DNA of 64,000 nucleotides from Rhyzopertha dominica. Taxonomy: Eukaryota > Arthropoda > Insecta > Coleoptera > Bostrichidae. Both the position numbers and the translations under genes were made by a program. Under the pieces are notes generated by a model that was not told the DNA's origin, searched no databases, and worked only from the letters and a program-made list of their open reading frames with translations. Shown one piece after another: positions 1-12,869 of the stretch; position 1 is the first letter of the stretch, and each line of letters starts with the position of its first letter. The stretch is taken from the NCBI GenBank assembly GCA_025024175.1, contig QCXZ01000138.1:2728002-2792001 (forward strand), given 5' to 3'.

Positions 1-1169
1 TTAATGTAATGGTTTCGGCTAGAGGCGCCAACCTTAGCGTATACAAGAGAAACCAGATCTGTGCCGTATTGTTTGCATTGGAACTATAACCATGCTGATG
101 AGACCTAATGAGCCGAAACAGCTGTCCATAGTTTTTCTGATACAGGCAGCATGGCACAGACGTCTTGTCAATTTACATTTTATGTGATAACCGTAGTTGG
201 ATGTGATACCTTTGGAAAGCTGTATAAAAGTCGTTTTCGTTAGTTCTTTTTAATTTGGTAAACTATTTGAAAACATACAAAGCATTTATATTTTTGCCTC
301 TTTTATTCTAACCTTGATAAATAACTCTTTAAAACACTGAATATTTATTTAAGGGTTATTTTACCTCTTTAACGCTGTATTACAGTATAAATAGTAAAAA
401 TATGTAATTTTCCAGGAATGCTGTACTTATGGTGTTAAATACAATCCGGCCTCGATTTTTTAGAAGCTTTACATAAAATTAGTAATTTTTATGTAATATC
501 ACTTGTCCGCCAATTTTCTTCCTTATGATCATAATGCACAATTAACAAATTATTAGTCTACATAAAATTAGACGGTTTGAGCGTAAAAGTCTTTAAGCTA
601 GAACAACTAAGGAGATCTGGCGTAATAAGAACGATTTAACAGTGCCAGAAGATAATTTAGAAGTCGATCACGTTATGTTCAATGTGCTGCGACAATCTTA
701 CGAGCCTGGAACCGCAGCGCGTTACGTCGCAGCTGTGTATCATTAAGTAGCAGTAAATATGAAAAGAGACCGCTCAGACCTGTTACTTGAAATCCTGTGA
801 AAACTGCGACAAATAAGCAAAAAATGTATATCTGCATCTCTTTAGTTGTGGCGTGACATTCAGAATGACGTAGCTTTTACGTATGAATAATTACAAAACA
901 GGAAATAAAGAAAAATGTTAATTCATATTAGCAGGTCTACCTGCTTACCTAAATGAAGCTATCGATGAAAGTTATTTGCACATAAAAATGATCATTATAA
1001 TGAAGCTAGTATGAGTCTCGTTCGTTTGTTTTGTCTGGTGCTAAATGAAACGATTTTATTTATATTTTGCTGCAAAATGGAATAGACTACAATTATTATA
1101 AGTAAGAAATATAAAATTTTCAATAATGTCATAGATAAATATAACCTTGAGAAAAATATAATGACACTT
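1..1169. other. Non-coding, nothing recognised
   Basis: AT-rich sequence with frequent stops in all frames. I see no exon, no transposase motif and no repeat structure. It is the left flank of the satellite array; the junction to the array is abrupt at about 1170. Confidence 0.5.
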
Positions 1170-3456
1170 CAGCTCAATCGGAGACGAAAAAATTTTAAGG
1201 TCAAAAAAGAACAAAGGGGTTAGCCTTGGATGTTTTGTGATTTTCGACAGAAAATAGATTTGGCTCAAAANCGGCGTACAGATGTATTTTGAGATGCAGA
1301 TTCCANAAATGCGTTCTATAACGAGCTAGGACTGCAGGCGGCATAAGTTAGTACACTTTCCTGGCGAACNGTTTTAGCTAGCGAACAACTGACANCATTT
1401 CGGAATTCAGGAGGTCTAAATCAGTAAGTACACANGAATTCAGCTGAATCGGAGACGAAAAATTTTTATGGTCAAAAAAGAACAAAGGGGTTAGCCTTGG
1501 ATGTTTTGTGATTTTCGACAGAAAATAGATTTGGCTCAAAATCGGCGTACAGATGTATTTTGAGCTGCAGATTCCAAAAATGCGTTCTATAACGAGCTAG
1601 GACTGCAGGCGGCATAAGTTAGTACACTTTCCTGGCGAACCGTTTTAGCTAGCGAACAACTGACACCATTTCGGAATTCAGGAGGTCCAAATCAGTAAGT
1701 ACACATGAATTCAGCTGAATCGGAGACGAAAAAATTTTATGGTCAAAAAAGAACAAAGGGGTTGTTAGCCTTGGATGTTTTGTGATTTTCGACAGAAAAT
1801 AGATTTGGCTCAAAATCGGCGTACAGATGTATTTTGAGCTGCAGATTCCAAAAATGCGTTCTATAACGAGCTAGGACTGCAGGCGGCATAAGTTAGTACA
1901 CTTTCCTGGCGAACCGTTTTAGCTAGCGAGCAACTGACACCATTTCGGAATTCAGGAGGTCCAAATCAGTAAGTACACATGAATTCAGCTGAATCGGAGA
2001 CGAAAAAATTTTATGGTCAAAAAAGAACAAAGGGGTTAGCCTTGGATGTTTTGTGATTTTCGACAGAAAATAGATTTGGCTCAAAATCGGCGTACAGATG
2101 TATTTTGAGCTGCAGAATCAAAAAATGCGTTCTATAACGAGCTAGGACTGCAGGCGGCATAAGTTAGTACACTTTCCTGGCGAACCGTTTTAGCTAGCGA
2201 ACAACTGACACCATTTAGGAATTCAGGAGGTCCAATTCAGTAAGTACACATGAATTCAGCTGAATCGGAGACGAAAAAATTTTATGGTCAAAAAAGAACA
2301 AAGGGGTTGNTAGCCTTGNATGTTTTGTGATTTTCGACAGAAAATAGATTTGGCTCAAAATCGGCGTACAGATGTATTTTGAGCTGCAGATTCCAAAAAT
2401 GCGTTCTATAACGAGCTAGGACTGCAGGCGGCATAAGTTAGTACACTTTCCTGGCGAACCGTTTTAGCTAGCGAGCAACTGACACCATTTCGGAATTCAG
2501 GAGGTCCAAATCAGTAAGTACACATGAATTCAGCTGAATCGGGGACGAAAAAATTTTATGGTCAAAAAAGAACAAAGGGGTTAATCACGTTCACTGATCC
2601 TGCTGCACGGTGTGGGGACCTGGCTGCCAGACTGTAGTTCGGTGTCAGTTTCGTGGATGCGGACAACACGATCGGAAAGAAAGAACTTCTTATAAGGGGT
2701 GAAGTTGAAGATGTTAGCCTTGGATGTTTTGTGATTTTCGACAGAAAATAGATTTGGCTCAAAATCGGCGTACAGATGTATTTTGAGCTGCAGAATCAAA
2801 AAATGCGTTCTATAACGAGCTAGGACTGCAGGCGGCATAAGTTAGTACACTTTCCTGGCGAACCGTTTTAGCTAGCGAACAACTGACACCATTTAGGAAT
2901 TCAGGAGGTCCAATTCAGTAAGTACACATGAATTCAGCTGAATCGGAGACGAAAAAATTTTATGGTCAAAAAAGAACAAAGGGGTTAGCCTTGGATGTTT
3001 TGTGATTTTCGACAGAAAATAGATTTGGCTCAAAATCGGCGTACAGATGTATTTTGAGCTGCAGATTCCAAAAATGCGTTCTACAACGAGCTAGGACTGC
3101 AGGCGGCATAAGTTAGTACACTTTCCTGGCGAACCGTTTTAGCTAGCGAACAACTGACACCATTTCGGAATTCAGGAGGTCCAAATCAGTAAGTACACAT
3201 GAATTCAGCTGAATCGGAGACGAAAAAATTTTATGGTCAAAAAAGAACAAAGGTGTTGTTAGCCTTGGATGTTTTGTGATTTTCGACAAAAAATAGATTT
3301 CGCTCAAAATCGACGTACAGATGTATTTTGAACTCCAGATTTAAAAAATGTGCTCTAAAATGGGCTAGGACTGCGGGCGGCCAATTTCCGAGCGAACCGT
3401 TGTAGCTAGCGACCAACTGAGGCCATTCCGAAATTCAGGAGGTTCAAATCAGTAAG
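1170..3456. repeat. Satellite array, about 271-bp unit, eight copies
   Basis: Eight head-to-tail units start at the same AGCTGAATCGG-like word at 1170, 1442, 1713, 1987, 2258, 2532, 2936 and 3207. Spacing is 271-274 bp except for one 404-bp step caused by an insertion. Internal units are near-identical; the last (3207-3456) is clearly degenerate and shortened, as expected of an array edge. Units fall into types. Those at 1713 and 2258 share a GTTGTTAG variant and GAGCAACTG; those at 1987 and 2532 share GCAGAATCAAAAAAT and ATTTAGGAATTC. This gives a 545-bp two-unit higher-order repeat. The unit junction ATGAATTCAGCTGAATCGG is nearly palindromic. Ambiguous bases inside suggest assembly or consensus trouble. 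Short open frames in the array are repeated by-products, not genes. Confidence 0.95.
2581..2713. other. 133-bp insertion in one satellite unit
   Basis: Compared with the sister unit at 1987, the unit at 2532 carries exactly 133 extra bases between GGGG and TTAGCC. The inserted segment starts with TTA and is followed by TTA, so a 3-bp target duplication is possible, though it could equally be alignment ambiguity. It is GC-richer than the satellite. On the minus strand one frame reads KKFFLSDRVVRI, which weakly resembles the C-terminal end of some LINE ORF2 proteins. No terminal inverted repeats are visible. Confidence 0.7.
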
Positions 3457-4531
3457 TATGAAGTAAAAGTACTTAGATATTTCAATAATAACAAATAATT
3501 ATATCTTAGTCGCTGAAATGTCAACCTGAAATGTGTTATTTCAACAATTTTTAGATAAATATCCTAGAATTAGCTGGTGGATAAATTGAAGTCCTGTATA
3601 ATTGATTCCTGGAAGTATGTCGACGACCTGTTAGGACTTGAAATAATTGCGCCTGAGAACGGCAATTGGAGCAAAACTAGTAAAATGCCAATTACTTCGG
3701 ATATTGCACATGATTGTGGCGCCATAATTTCGCCTTTTGAATGAATTACCAGCGTAATTAAAATAGCTGAATGACGGAAANTGATCGTCTCAATTAGTGA
3801 AAGACAATGTAGCGTTTCCACTAGAACATGACTAATAGGCGGTACAAATGTGCGCTTCGAACAAATCCCGAAATTAATTGCTTATTTAATTGTCGCGTTA
3901 CAATACTGCCACCCCATTAATATGACTCGCGCTCTCTCCCGTCATTTCGGCGAAACTTCATGCGTCGATATTCGTGCGCCGCAATCGGGAAATTCAATTA
4001 ACGAGACGTATGGGTTAATGTATCTAAAACTAGCGGGAATTTCTGGAAAGTCAGTCAAACGGCGTAATAAACGTTACCGCTCATAAACGGCATTCCCTTC
4101 TGCAAACAATTTATATGGCTGCTTATAAACTTGGACTACTAGTCGCGGGAATATTGTGGCCGCAGGCGAGACGACACAAACACACACAGTCGTCGTCTAG
4201 CGCGAATGAAATTGTGAAAAACCAGCGGCGGCTTCCAGGGGATCTTTTCATTAACACGTCCGTGATACCTACACCTAAATTTAAAATTTAACATGGATAT
4301 GTATTTTCTTTTCAGGTCACTTCCAGGAAGACCAAAACGTTTTTTAAACATTTAGTTTGTAATGTATGTATGTACTCAACCACAGTATAGCTCAGAAATA
4401 TGGTAAAAAATAAAAACAACGTGAAGATTCCCACCAGAATGCTTTCGTGAAATTATGAAAAAGTTCCGATGTGAGCTAGCTTAACGTAAAACTGCTCATT
4501 GAAATTAAACAGAAAATTAACAAGTACACGG
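3457..4531. other. Non-coding; GC-richer block at 3840-4360
   Basis: No gene recognised. From about 3840 to 4360 the base composition rises toward balanced GC and contains several TAATTA/TAATTG words of the kind bound by homeodomain proteins. The open frame at 3850-4086 resembles no family I know. The block could be a conserved regulatory element; this is inference from composition only. Confidence 0.3.
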
Positions 4532-4760
4532 TCTCTATAAATGATTCCTGCCACGCGGGCGGCGTTGATTTCTGAATTTTTTGTGCCACCTTTTTGTAAC
4601 TGCTGCCAAGCTACAATATGCACGGCGACAGTAGTTGAAGGTTGCAGATCAATGTCACCCCACAGCTCCGAAATGTAAGCTTTCTACAACCTTATAATTA
4701 ATTATGAAAATACACACTCCCAGGCGTTTTCTCATAATAAAATAAATAAAACAATTCAAA
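4532..4760 (+). repeat. Dispersed repeat, copy 1 (partner at 46850)
   Basis: About 220 bp that recurs in the same orientation at 46850-47085, at roughly 80 percent identity by eye. Both copies share CTATAAATGAT near the left end, a central GTAACTGCTGCCAAGCTACA, and TTTTCTCATA near the right end. There is no open frame, no clear RNA polymerase III box pair and no obvious terminal inverted repeat. It is probably an uncharacterised interspersed repeat or the fragment of a larger element. Confidence 0.8.
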
Positions 4761-6008
4761 AATCGACAGATGACAAGTATGCGTCACTTTCCTGAGAGGC
4801 GGCAAATTTATTTAATCGATAATTTCCATAAGCGCCCTGGATACATGAATCATTTATGGAAACCGTGTATTAGATACAGATGCATGTATGTGAAAAGAGG
4901 TCTTTTTGGCCCGCAAAACGTCTACAGGGCGTTTATTTACAAAATACTCCAGCGGCTATTCAAAATATGTGTTTAATAGATGGTTTTGGCCCTTAACACT
5001 TACAACAAATATACTGAAGTCTGAGTTTTTTGTTGATGCTAGACCGTTTTGTATCCCGTATTTTAAGTTATCGTTATTTCGTACGAAATATGTAGAGCTT
5101 TTCTCGATGACTAGAAAAACTAGTTTAAATAAGAAAAGTTTTACCATTTTGTGGTGCCAATTTAAAGCACATTATCGTTTTGGTTTACAGATCATGGCTT
5201 ACTACATATGAAAATCGATTCGCGTTTGTTATACAAATACAAGTTGTCATTTGCTTATGCTGTTATTATCATTAACAACGTTCACATAGTCAGTCATTTT
5301 TTTTTAAATTGCGAACGACTTAATACANGACGTACGTATTTGGCAAGTAAGAGTTGGTGGCAGTCATATTATTTAATTTTAAAATAGTTAGCTTTGGAAT
5401 AAAATACATATGAGAGTTATAAATAAACGATAGCAAGTATTACGTGTTAAAGGTATTATTAATTAAAAAAAAGAATTTTCGTGTAAAGAAAAACTAAATC
5501 ACTATTATTCTATTCGAGTATCTAAATAATATTTCCAACGCCTTTGCGATTGTTAGCTTTCTTTTACGAATATCCAAAAGGCTTCACAATAACTCGGATC
5601 GATACAGTTATGAAAAAGAAAATGCATGCCTAGTATGTGGCATATGTTTCGCACAAATTGCTTCTGTAGTCTTCTAGACATCATTTTCGAAAAAATAAGA
5701 CAGGTGCATCAACTCCATTTTCTTGAAATTGGGAAAAATTGACCTATATTTTACAAAAACTGCATATCTTTATCATTCTACCTTATATTATATCTTCTAC
5801 TAATTACTGGGAAGAAACTCACTATCTATGAAAAAGGTTAAAATGATAGGTAGTATACGGCTAAGTCTGGCTTCATTATTAATTTACTCTCATATTTTAG
5901 TTTCTTGCTGATAAATTTTGAACGCCCGAATTAATTGAGCTCACATATATAGCAATAAAATGAGTTTTTAAACGTTTTAAAAATAGTGCATTCCTTTATA
6001 AGCAGGGT
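4761..6008. other. Non-coding, nothing recognised
   Basis: AT-rich. The open frame at 4906-5211 (101 codons) has no recognisable motif and an amino acid composition expected of random AT-rich DNA. No RNA gene or element ends are seen. Confidence 0.4.
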
Positions 6009-6230
6009 ATGATACGTTACAGACTGTGTCAAAAAAATACGCATAAGACATCTGTAATGGTGCATGTTTGGGCTTCAAAAGATGACATAATTTTACAAGA
6101 CCGACTGCTGCCATCCATTAACAAGATACAACTACAAAAACAAAGATTTATATTTCAACAAGGCGGCGAAGCATGCTATAAGGTCGAAACCGTAAATAAT
6201 CTTATCTCTAACTGAAACCTTACGGTACCA
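6009..6230 (+). pseudogene. Tc1-like transposase fragment (decayed)
   Basis: A 68-codon frame reads SVMVHVWASKDD, then RLLPSINK, then FIFQQGGEACYKVETVNNLIS. The order and spacing match the middle of Tc1-type DDE transposases: the SVMVWG block, the LLPS segment, and the FIFQQDxAPxHxA block around the second catalytic aspartate. Here that aspartate is glycine and the following histidine is tyrosine, so it cannot be active. The frame stops at 6213-6215. No terminal inverted repeats were found nearby. The call rests on motif resemblance over a short stretch. Confidence 0.5.
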
Positions 6231-9200
6231 AACGGAAAAAGAACATCCCATCATTCCAGTCTGTACCATTCACGAGTTAAAGTAGAAATTTTAGGCAATT
6301 TCAAATAGTTTTCGACTAGAGCATTGTAAAACATTCGTATAATGTTTTAAAAGTAAAGGGTGACTATACTCAGTGGTAACTAGGATTAATCGTTTAAAAA
6401 CTTCAGGTACAATTTAAGTGCATCAGACGTAACAATCCTAACTGTAAGTAACTATCATGTTGGTTAATTCACATGGGAAAAAACGAAACGAAAACGGAAA
6501 ACGAACACAATTAAAGGGCAACTAAAATAACATTTCTGATTAGTTAGAAAGATAAGGTGACAGAGAGCGTAAGGTCAAAATATCGTATACTTGCTGACTT
6601 GTTTAGGTTCTCGAAAAAAACTATACACGAGATAACGCAATCAAAAATGCAAAAAAAAGTTGGAAATGGTATGGAATGGAAATTACATAGTGCAACATAA
6701 CAAAACTGAATAATGGGTGGTTAAAATTGTCACAAATAATAGGAAGTTCTTTAAAGAGTCTAGAGATCTTAATGCAAAAATTCACTTATAAACAGAAATT
6801 TAGCTGCAACTCTGTATTTAAATGCAAGAAATCTAATTATTAGAATTGCCTGACGGAAGCAGGATTGTCCGCTCTGCAATTTTGAGAATTACCTACTAAA
6901 TAAGATCAACAGAAGTGATTGCGCAAACCTTCTTGATACCCCACAACACGTATGTATGTTATTTGTACCACCGGTGAGAACTTGAAATGATACAAAATGA
7001 GCAGTTATNGGGGTGATAGAGAACGNCACTAGACAANGCTTTTTAGTTATGTAAATCGATGAGGTGCTGCAGTGGCAANATGGAGTTTGTGAAGAAATAG
7101 GATAGTTCAAGAAATAAATATGTATCAAGAAGAAGCATATGAACTAAAGAAACATGTGAGTTATTACACAAAAAAAATAAAGTTTGAAACAACTTACGGC
7201 AATTCAATTTAAAAATGTGGAAAAGAAAAATAAAATACTAAAAAATTTAGTACCGATCGTATCAATTTCGGTAAAAACGGAAGAGAATAAAATTACAGTG
7301 CAATATCGGGTATTGATATGAAAAATTTGCTTGTCACAATTTAATTAGATTCAGGTTTAAGCTAATGTATTCCCACAAGACGCGGCGCTAAATTCGCCAG
7401 TGGCTTCTAATGGTATTTTAATTAGGGTTTTCAAATCGTCATCTACAGCGGCATACCTGCAATAATAATTTGTTTTCGTTTCAGCCGATATTCGTACGTT
7501 GCCCATTCCTATTCGGAATGCTAATGGGCAAAAGTTTCAAAAACTTTCCCGCTCGATATCAGAGCAGATGTATAAAATGCAAATCCCAGAAAGGTAGCCA
7601 GTACCAGGCACAATCAATAATGTCTAAAGCGGGAACGTATCCAGGATAGCGTGCCTGAAATATGTATAACGTGTAAGCGCGACCTATTCCTTGAAGACAT
7701 TTTGCTGAATTCAAACTTGCCACGTTAAGATTTGAGATATCAAGGTGAACGACGCCAGATGTGCCTTTTGAAAAGTGTTCGTGCAACATCTGCCGTTTTA
7801 ATGAACTTCTGAAGGAGTTTGCGAGAACTTCCAACAGATCTCTACAGGTTCACGTGTACATTCACAAACGAAAGTAAAAAAGACGATAATGGAACTGAGG
7901 ACGTTCGTACCACAAGCTGAAGAAAACCCAGAAGTCGTCGGAACGAGTGCAACTCGTGGCACGAAAGTGTTAACAAAAAACGCTGCATCTTTCTTTAATT
8001 GTACATTTGTTTATTTCATCATAGCTGAAAACGATCGTCGACTTGCAACAAGCAACAGTCTCGTTAAAAATAACATTGAACATTTAAACAACCACACCCT
8101 TCCTTCCATACGCTACATAGATCACAATTAAGTACAAATAGCCTTGGTTTACTCATGAGCTTTCACATATAATAATAGATATGGTTCCATCGTACAATAT
8201 AACGTTTCGTACATAAATTAAACGTCCCTTGCTTCAGCCGTACAAATCAATAAACGGCCGCTTCAACGGGGCATTTCAGATTGACGTAGGATTACCACCG
8301 ATGGTCCTAACCCTAATTTAAAATGACACGGCTAATACGTGTGGCCCTTATTGCTTTGTACAGACAGTCGAATGCTTGCAGGTGTATAAATTAAACGGGA
8401 CGGCGCCATTTGCATTCAGCGATTACGGACGATCAAACAGCTCTACTGCAACAATTAGGAGGATGGCGGACTCAACATGCGAATAGACATAATGGATGCT
8501 TACAGACATAAGCTTTTGCAATTGATTAAGGAGGCGTCTTTCCGAAAACTGCAACTTGAATTCTGTTTGATACCAATTTAACCATGACGTTCCGTTAAAT
8601 TATTGCCAACGGATTTTGAGTCGCTTTTGAGCATATCAAAAGCAAATTAAATTTTTACAACGCTAAAATCCCTAATAACAAGTCAAACTTCTCAACTTGT
8701 TTCTGTAAAAGGACTAGAGCAAATGTGTATTTTGTAGGGACAAGCAATAGAAACAATATGTTGCATATACAATATTCGCAAGCCACCATATTCTTGTAGT
8801 TATCTACATAATATGGAACACTCCTTAATTTCATAAGTTCAGCCTGCTTCGGTCGTATTATGCATAGTTACAATATTGTCAAAACCAAAAGAAAGCTGTT
8901 ATTTTTAACATCTAATCGAATAGATCATTTTGACTTCGTTAAAGCAAACTTTTGTCGAAAACATAAAGGCATATTAGGTATAATCTCAAGCTTCTTTTTT
9001 TGCCATGAACAAGGTATAGGATTTCCACATTATCAGTACTAAAATCAACGCGCTTTGGGATTCTGACAATCCGCATATAAATGAAAAATAATAATACCCA
9101 AAGGTTCATATAGACTTAAATTTGACCATAATTTGTTTTTAACGAGTGCGAAAAATATGCCGAAGTCAAATGTCTTTAGTTGTGATATAATGTCCATGAG

Positions 9201-10640
9201 AAAACGAACAAAGATAATAAATTTAGGGCATTATCGGCACTTAGGTTTCTATATCACTTAAATAAACCAGTTAAATATTGATTTATTTCTTTGTTGTGAC
9301 GGTATGCCTCCTACCTCTCCATGTTTTTTCTGGGGTTATTTGAGTGGATCTTTGGTACATCAATACAAGAACAAATGACATACAATGATATTCACCTAGA
9401 AAATTTTACATAAATTAATACTATTATTCGCACATTTTTTCAAGAACGCATGCTTTTACTTCAGTTGCTAAAGTGTACACACGAAAAACAGACTAAACTT
9501 CCCGAACATGACCACTAGTATGAAAAGAATAAGTGATAAAAACCTAACCATGGCCTGGTACCAAAAAGAGCCTGAGAGCGGGACATGAGCTTCTCTTATA
9601 CCAAGGCTGAAAAGGAAATAGTAGTTTCTACCACAATGGACAGAACTTTGAAGCTAGCTGACCCAGACGAAAGAAAGTAATAAGTTAATGAGGAACGGCG
9701 GCATTTTATCCAAGCACAAATTACTGAAGGAAAGAACATACCTAATTCACAATAATACAAAAAGAAGAAAAGTAGAAAAAATTACGTACAGGTATGTACA
9801 GCTGTGAACTCTAAAAATGAAACGATTTAGGAGGATTGATGTGTAAGTCAAATAATTTATGAACTTATGTTTACGTAAAAGCGTGAAGATTTGATGCACT
9901 AGCAGTAAATACGTGTTTTTGGAGCCCACAGAGAAAATCGTGTATCGATTAATTTGAGTAATATGGAGGGTTCGATAATGCCTAAAATCCCCTAAAAATT
10001 ATATCCATTAGGTAAAAAAGAAACATAAATAGAATCAATGCAAGATAATATTTCAAAAGCTGTAGAATTTAAGTTCAAAACAAATTTTTATAAATTTTTG
10101 TGATTTTTGATAAAACAAACGTTGGGCAAGTTTGATCATAAACTGTTATAACTTTTCCATTTAATCGATTTTTTTAATATCTTATAACAAAGAGTACATT
10201 AGGAAACCCTGTATACAACAGGACAAGGAATTTTCGTCGCTACAAAGTCCTACTCCTATGTAGAAGCATGAAAGCGTAAAATATTTGCCATAATGTACCT
10301 GTTTCAAAATTCCCAACACACTGGTATAGAAATAAGTGGCTAGCATAAATCTGTTGTTCCATGATATTGATAATTAAAAAAAAATCGATGAAGTTTCCAT
10401 TGCATGTCTCTAACTATGTAATTGGTTGGCTCATTATTACTCATACAGTATTTCCTTTTTCTTGAAGCACCAAATAAACTTGAAATCACAACCTTACTAA
10501 AAATGAAAGAGCTACCTTATAACACCAAAACAGGCAGCCCATAAAATAAACGATGCTGGTTTAAACTACCTTTGGATCAAATGCTTAACTACGTTTTTGT
10601 TTACCTCTTGAGGCTACACAACTGGTTTAATCTTTCAACT
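6231..10640. other. Non-coding stretch without recognised gene
   Basis: No exon or transposase motif is recognised in this 4.4 kb. A short inverted repeat lies near 7498-7530 (GCCCATTCC against GGAATGCTAATGGGC). A GC-richer block at about 8220-8480 stands out from the AT-rich background. Open frames at 7559-7834 (minus) and 7889-8131 (plus) carry no motif I know and partly overlap GC-richer DNA; they are more likely chance than genes. Confidence 0.4.
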
Positions 10641-10649
10641 TCTATGGTA

Positions 10650-11150
10650 AATGGAACGTCAAGGTTTAGGGGCTCGATCTTTGATGTGNTCTTTGAATAA
10701 GACAAGACAGAAGACTAGTTACAGTAACGGAACCATTTCCACCGTAATAGATTTACGCGACCTCTATCGTTTTGCGAACAACAACTCGAAGAGTTCTTCA
10801 GGTAATCTAGGCTTTCAAAAAGAAGTAGTGATGTATGGAATAAAGAATCCAAAGAGATTAACCCGCATCTCCGACTAACCGTCCGCCTCGTGCAAATGCC
10901 GACGTCCCATCAAGGATACAACTACAAAGGTGGCGCCGCGAGTGGGATAGCCTAGTTCGGACAAGTGCTCAGGTATCACCCAATCGCCCACTATGCCCAT
11001 GCACCTGTGAACCACAGATCTGAGCATCTACGTGCCTAACCCAGTCGCGTCAGCTCAACAAGTCGTCTGGATGGGATATTGAGGACGGGACCGCAGCATC
11101 GCGACATCGCGACTTCTTTATAGGCATCGAGGTGCTGATATGAAAAATAA
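10650..11150 (+). pseudogene. Non-LTR retrotransposon 3' tail (decayed)
   Basis: GC-richer than its surroundings. Across several frames the translation reads RWRREWDSLVRTSAQVSP, then PLCPCTCEPQ, then GWDIEDGTAASRHRDFFIGI. This resembles the C-terminal end common in insect jockey/CR1-type LINE proteins: a PRREWxxLNRxRT block, a cysteine-rich LCxCG segment and a final helical tail. Frameshifts and at least one stop interrupt it. The preceding open frame at 10651-10878 is in a plausible position for ORF2 sequence but has no clear motif. Assignment to the LINE class is moderately sure; the clade is a guess. Confidence 0.45.
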
Positions 11151-12130
11151 TACTTTCGAACAAGCCAATAACGAGGGCGTACAGTGCGATCAATTAAGCG
11201 CAGGGGGTTTATTGTTCGAGATATTGAAGCTTGACGTGCTTGATCGACGGTTAAAATGTTCGTATTTTATACACGGTGTGAACATAACTGTCAGTAGTTT
11301 CAGCAATACTATCTAGTTTTATTAATGTGCTGAATTATATTTTGTTAATCTTAACATTAATTGTGAGGATGCTAATACCATAAATATGGACATAATGACG
11401 TTCTATCTAACAAGAATCTTTGAAGATTGAGTAAAACTGCGGACAGACAGACAGCACACTAAATAATGCATAAGACAAAGACTTCAATTACGGACAGTAA
11501 GCTCCCGATTGACAATGAGTATAGCTTGAGTTCGAAGTCAAAATTGTGATCGTGATGTCTCAACTATTCAAAATTTCAACCGTTATAAACGAAGAAAACT
11601 TAACTTACGAGTTAATCTCACAAGAGAGTAGGCAAAATTCTTCTGGGAATTACAGCAACAAAAAGTAAACAATCGGATTGATAGTGCAATGCGAAATCTC
11701 ATACAAACCACAAACTCAAATTAAGAAACAGAAGCCTTATAGGTCCCCCTGAATGTAATTACCTTGAAGTAATGAATAGATTAAGCATTTTTTGAAAATC
11801 TAGAGGCTAAATTACAGACAACTTCTATTAAAGTAACTATTAAACCAAATGGTGGGAACATCTGATTGCTTCCTTACAGCAGAGCAGATGAAATACGGCT
11901 AGCGGTAGGGACTGCGCACAAATGAATTATGGTCCGGCACACTTCTAAAACAGTGTTCTGGTCATTAGCAGTGACGTGCTGGTAATGTGCATTTTGATTA
12001 AATTGCGTCGATTTGACAGAAAGTGAAAAAAAAACTGCGGAATGACAAATTCTACAAAACGAGAGGAAATCGTGTTATCTTAGATAAGCTTAATAACACA
12101 TAAATACTGATATAGAATGGCATAGTTAGT
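11151..12130. other. Non-coding, nothing recognised
   Basis: AT-rich with a slightly GC-richer patch near 11880-12000. No coding or repeat signal that I can support. Confidence 0.35.
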
Positions 12131-12869
12131 ATGAAACATCAAGTTTTGTTGCATTATGGTGTTCAGGTAGCGGAGAACGCAAAAAGATCGAAAGTACTTA
12201 TTGAGAAACTTGAGGTCAAATCACTTCATACTGGATATTTAGAAAAAAATCGACCCCTTTGTAGTCAAAATATGTCGATTGAATACCCGGAGAAACTTAC
12301 CTGCACAAAGATATACATTTCCCGAAAAATNGAACACATGATTGAACGAAATAATATTTGCAATATTTCTAATGGACAGCGATTTATTGCAGTCCATGCT
12401 GAATGAGAAAACAAATTTTTACCTAGAAGTCTCTTTAATATTTAAATCGAGCACTGGTAACTATCACGCCGAAATGAATTTAGAAAATCATGGAAAATGG
12501 TCGAACTTACCGAAGATCTCAGTAACTGTCGTTGATAATATACCTTACCATAATGTTGTACAAACAAATCTCGCACTATCACCAAATTCTAAGAAAACGG
12601 GTATGGTTAAATGGCTTAATGGCAGAAGTAATTTGAAATCCTAATTATACGAAATCATAAATCGCCACAAGAAACAATACATTACTATGCCTTCGGCATG
12701 TAATAACATGAAGGACATACCGTTTTATGTTTACCGCCCTTCCATTCCAGAAGACACCTGGAAATTAGCTGAAAATGAATTTAGTGAGATTAAAGCTGAG
12801 GACTGGCAGAAGAAAAATATTTGGAACGTGAGGTATTTTGTGACAACTAATAAGCTTAGCAGAAAGTAG
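12131..12869 (+). pseudogene. DDE transposase relic (IS630/Tc1-like)
   Basis: Three overlapping open pieces give one decayed protein in order. GQRFIAVHAE is followed by LIFKSSTGNYHAEMNLEN and HGKW. SVTVVDNIPYHNVVQ is the second-aspartate motif, like the VVIDNAxYH block of this family, and its D is kept. SKKTGMVKWLNG and LYEIINRHKKQY come next, then KLAENEFSEIKAEDWQ at the C-terminus. The family normally has a proline-rich LPPYHxxLNPIE segment with the last catalytic acid between the last two blocks; here that part is cut down to VYRPSIPEDTW, so the third acid is lost. A stop at 12405 and a frame change split the middle. The pattern fits insect proteins annotated as DDE superfamily endonucleases. 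No terminal repeats were found. Confidence 0.7.

Noticed and set aside
1170..3456. CRISPR-like array
   Set aside because: The entire 271-bp unit repeats with no unique spacers; it is a eukaryotic satellite.
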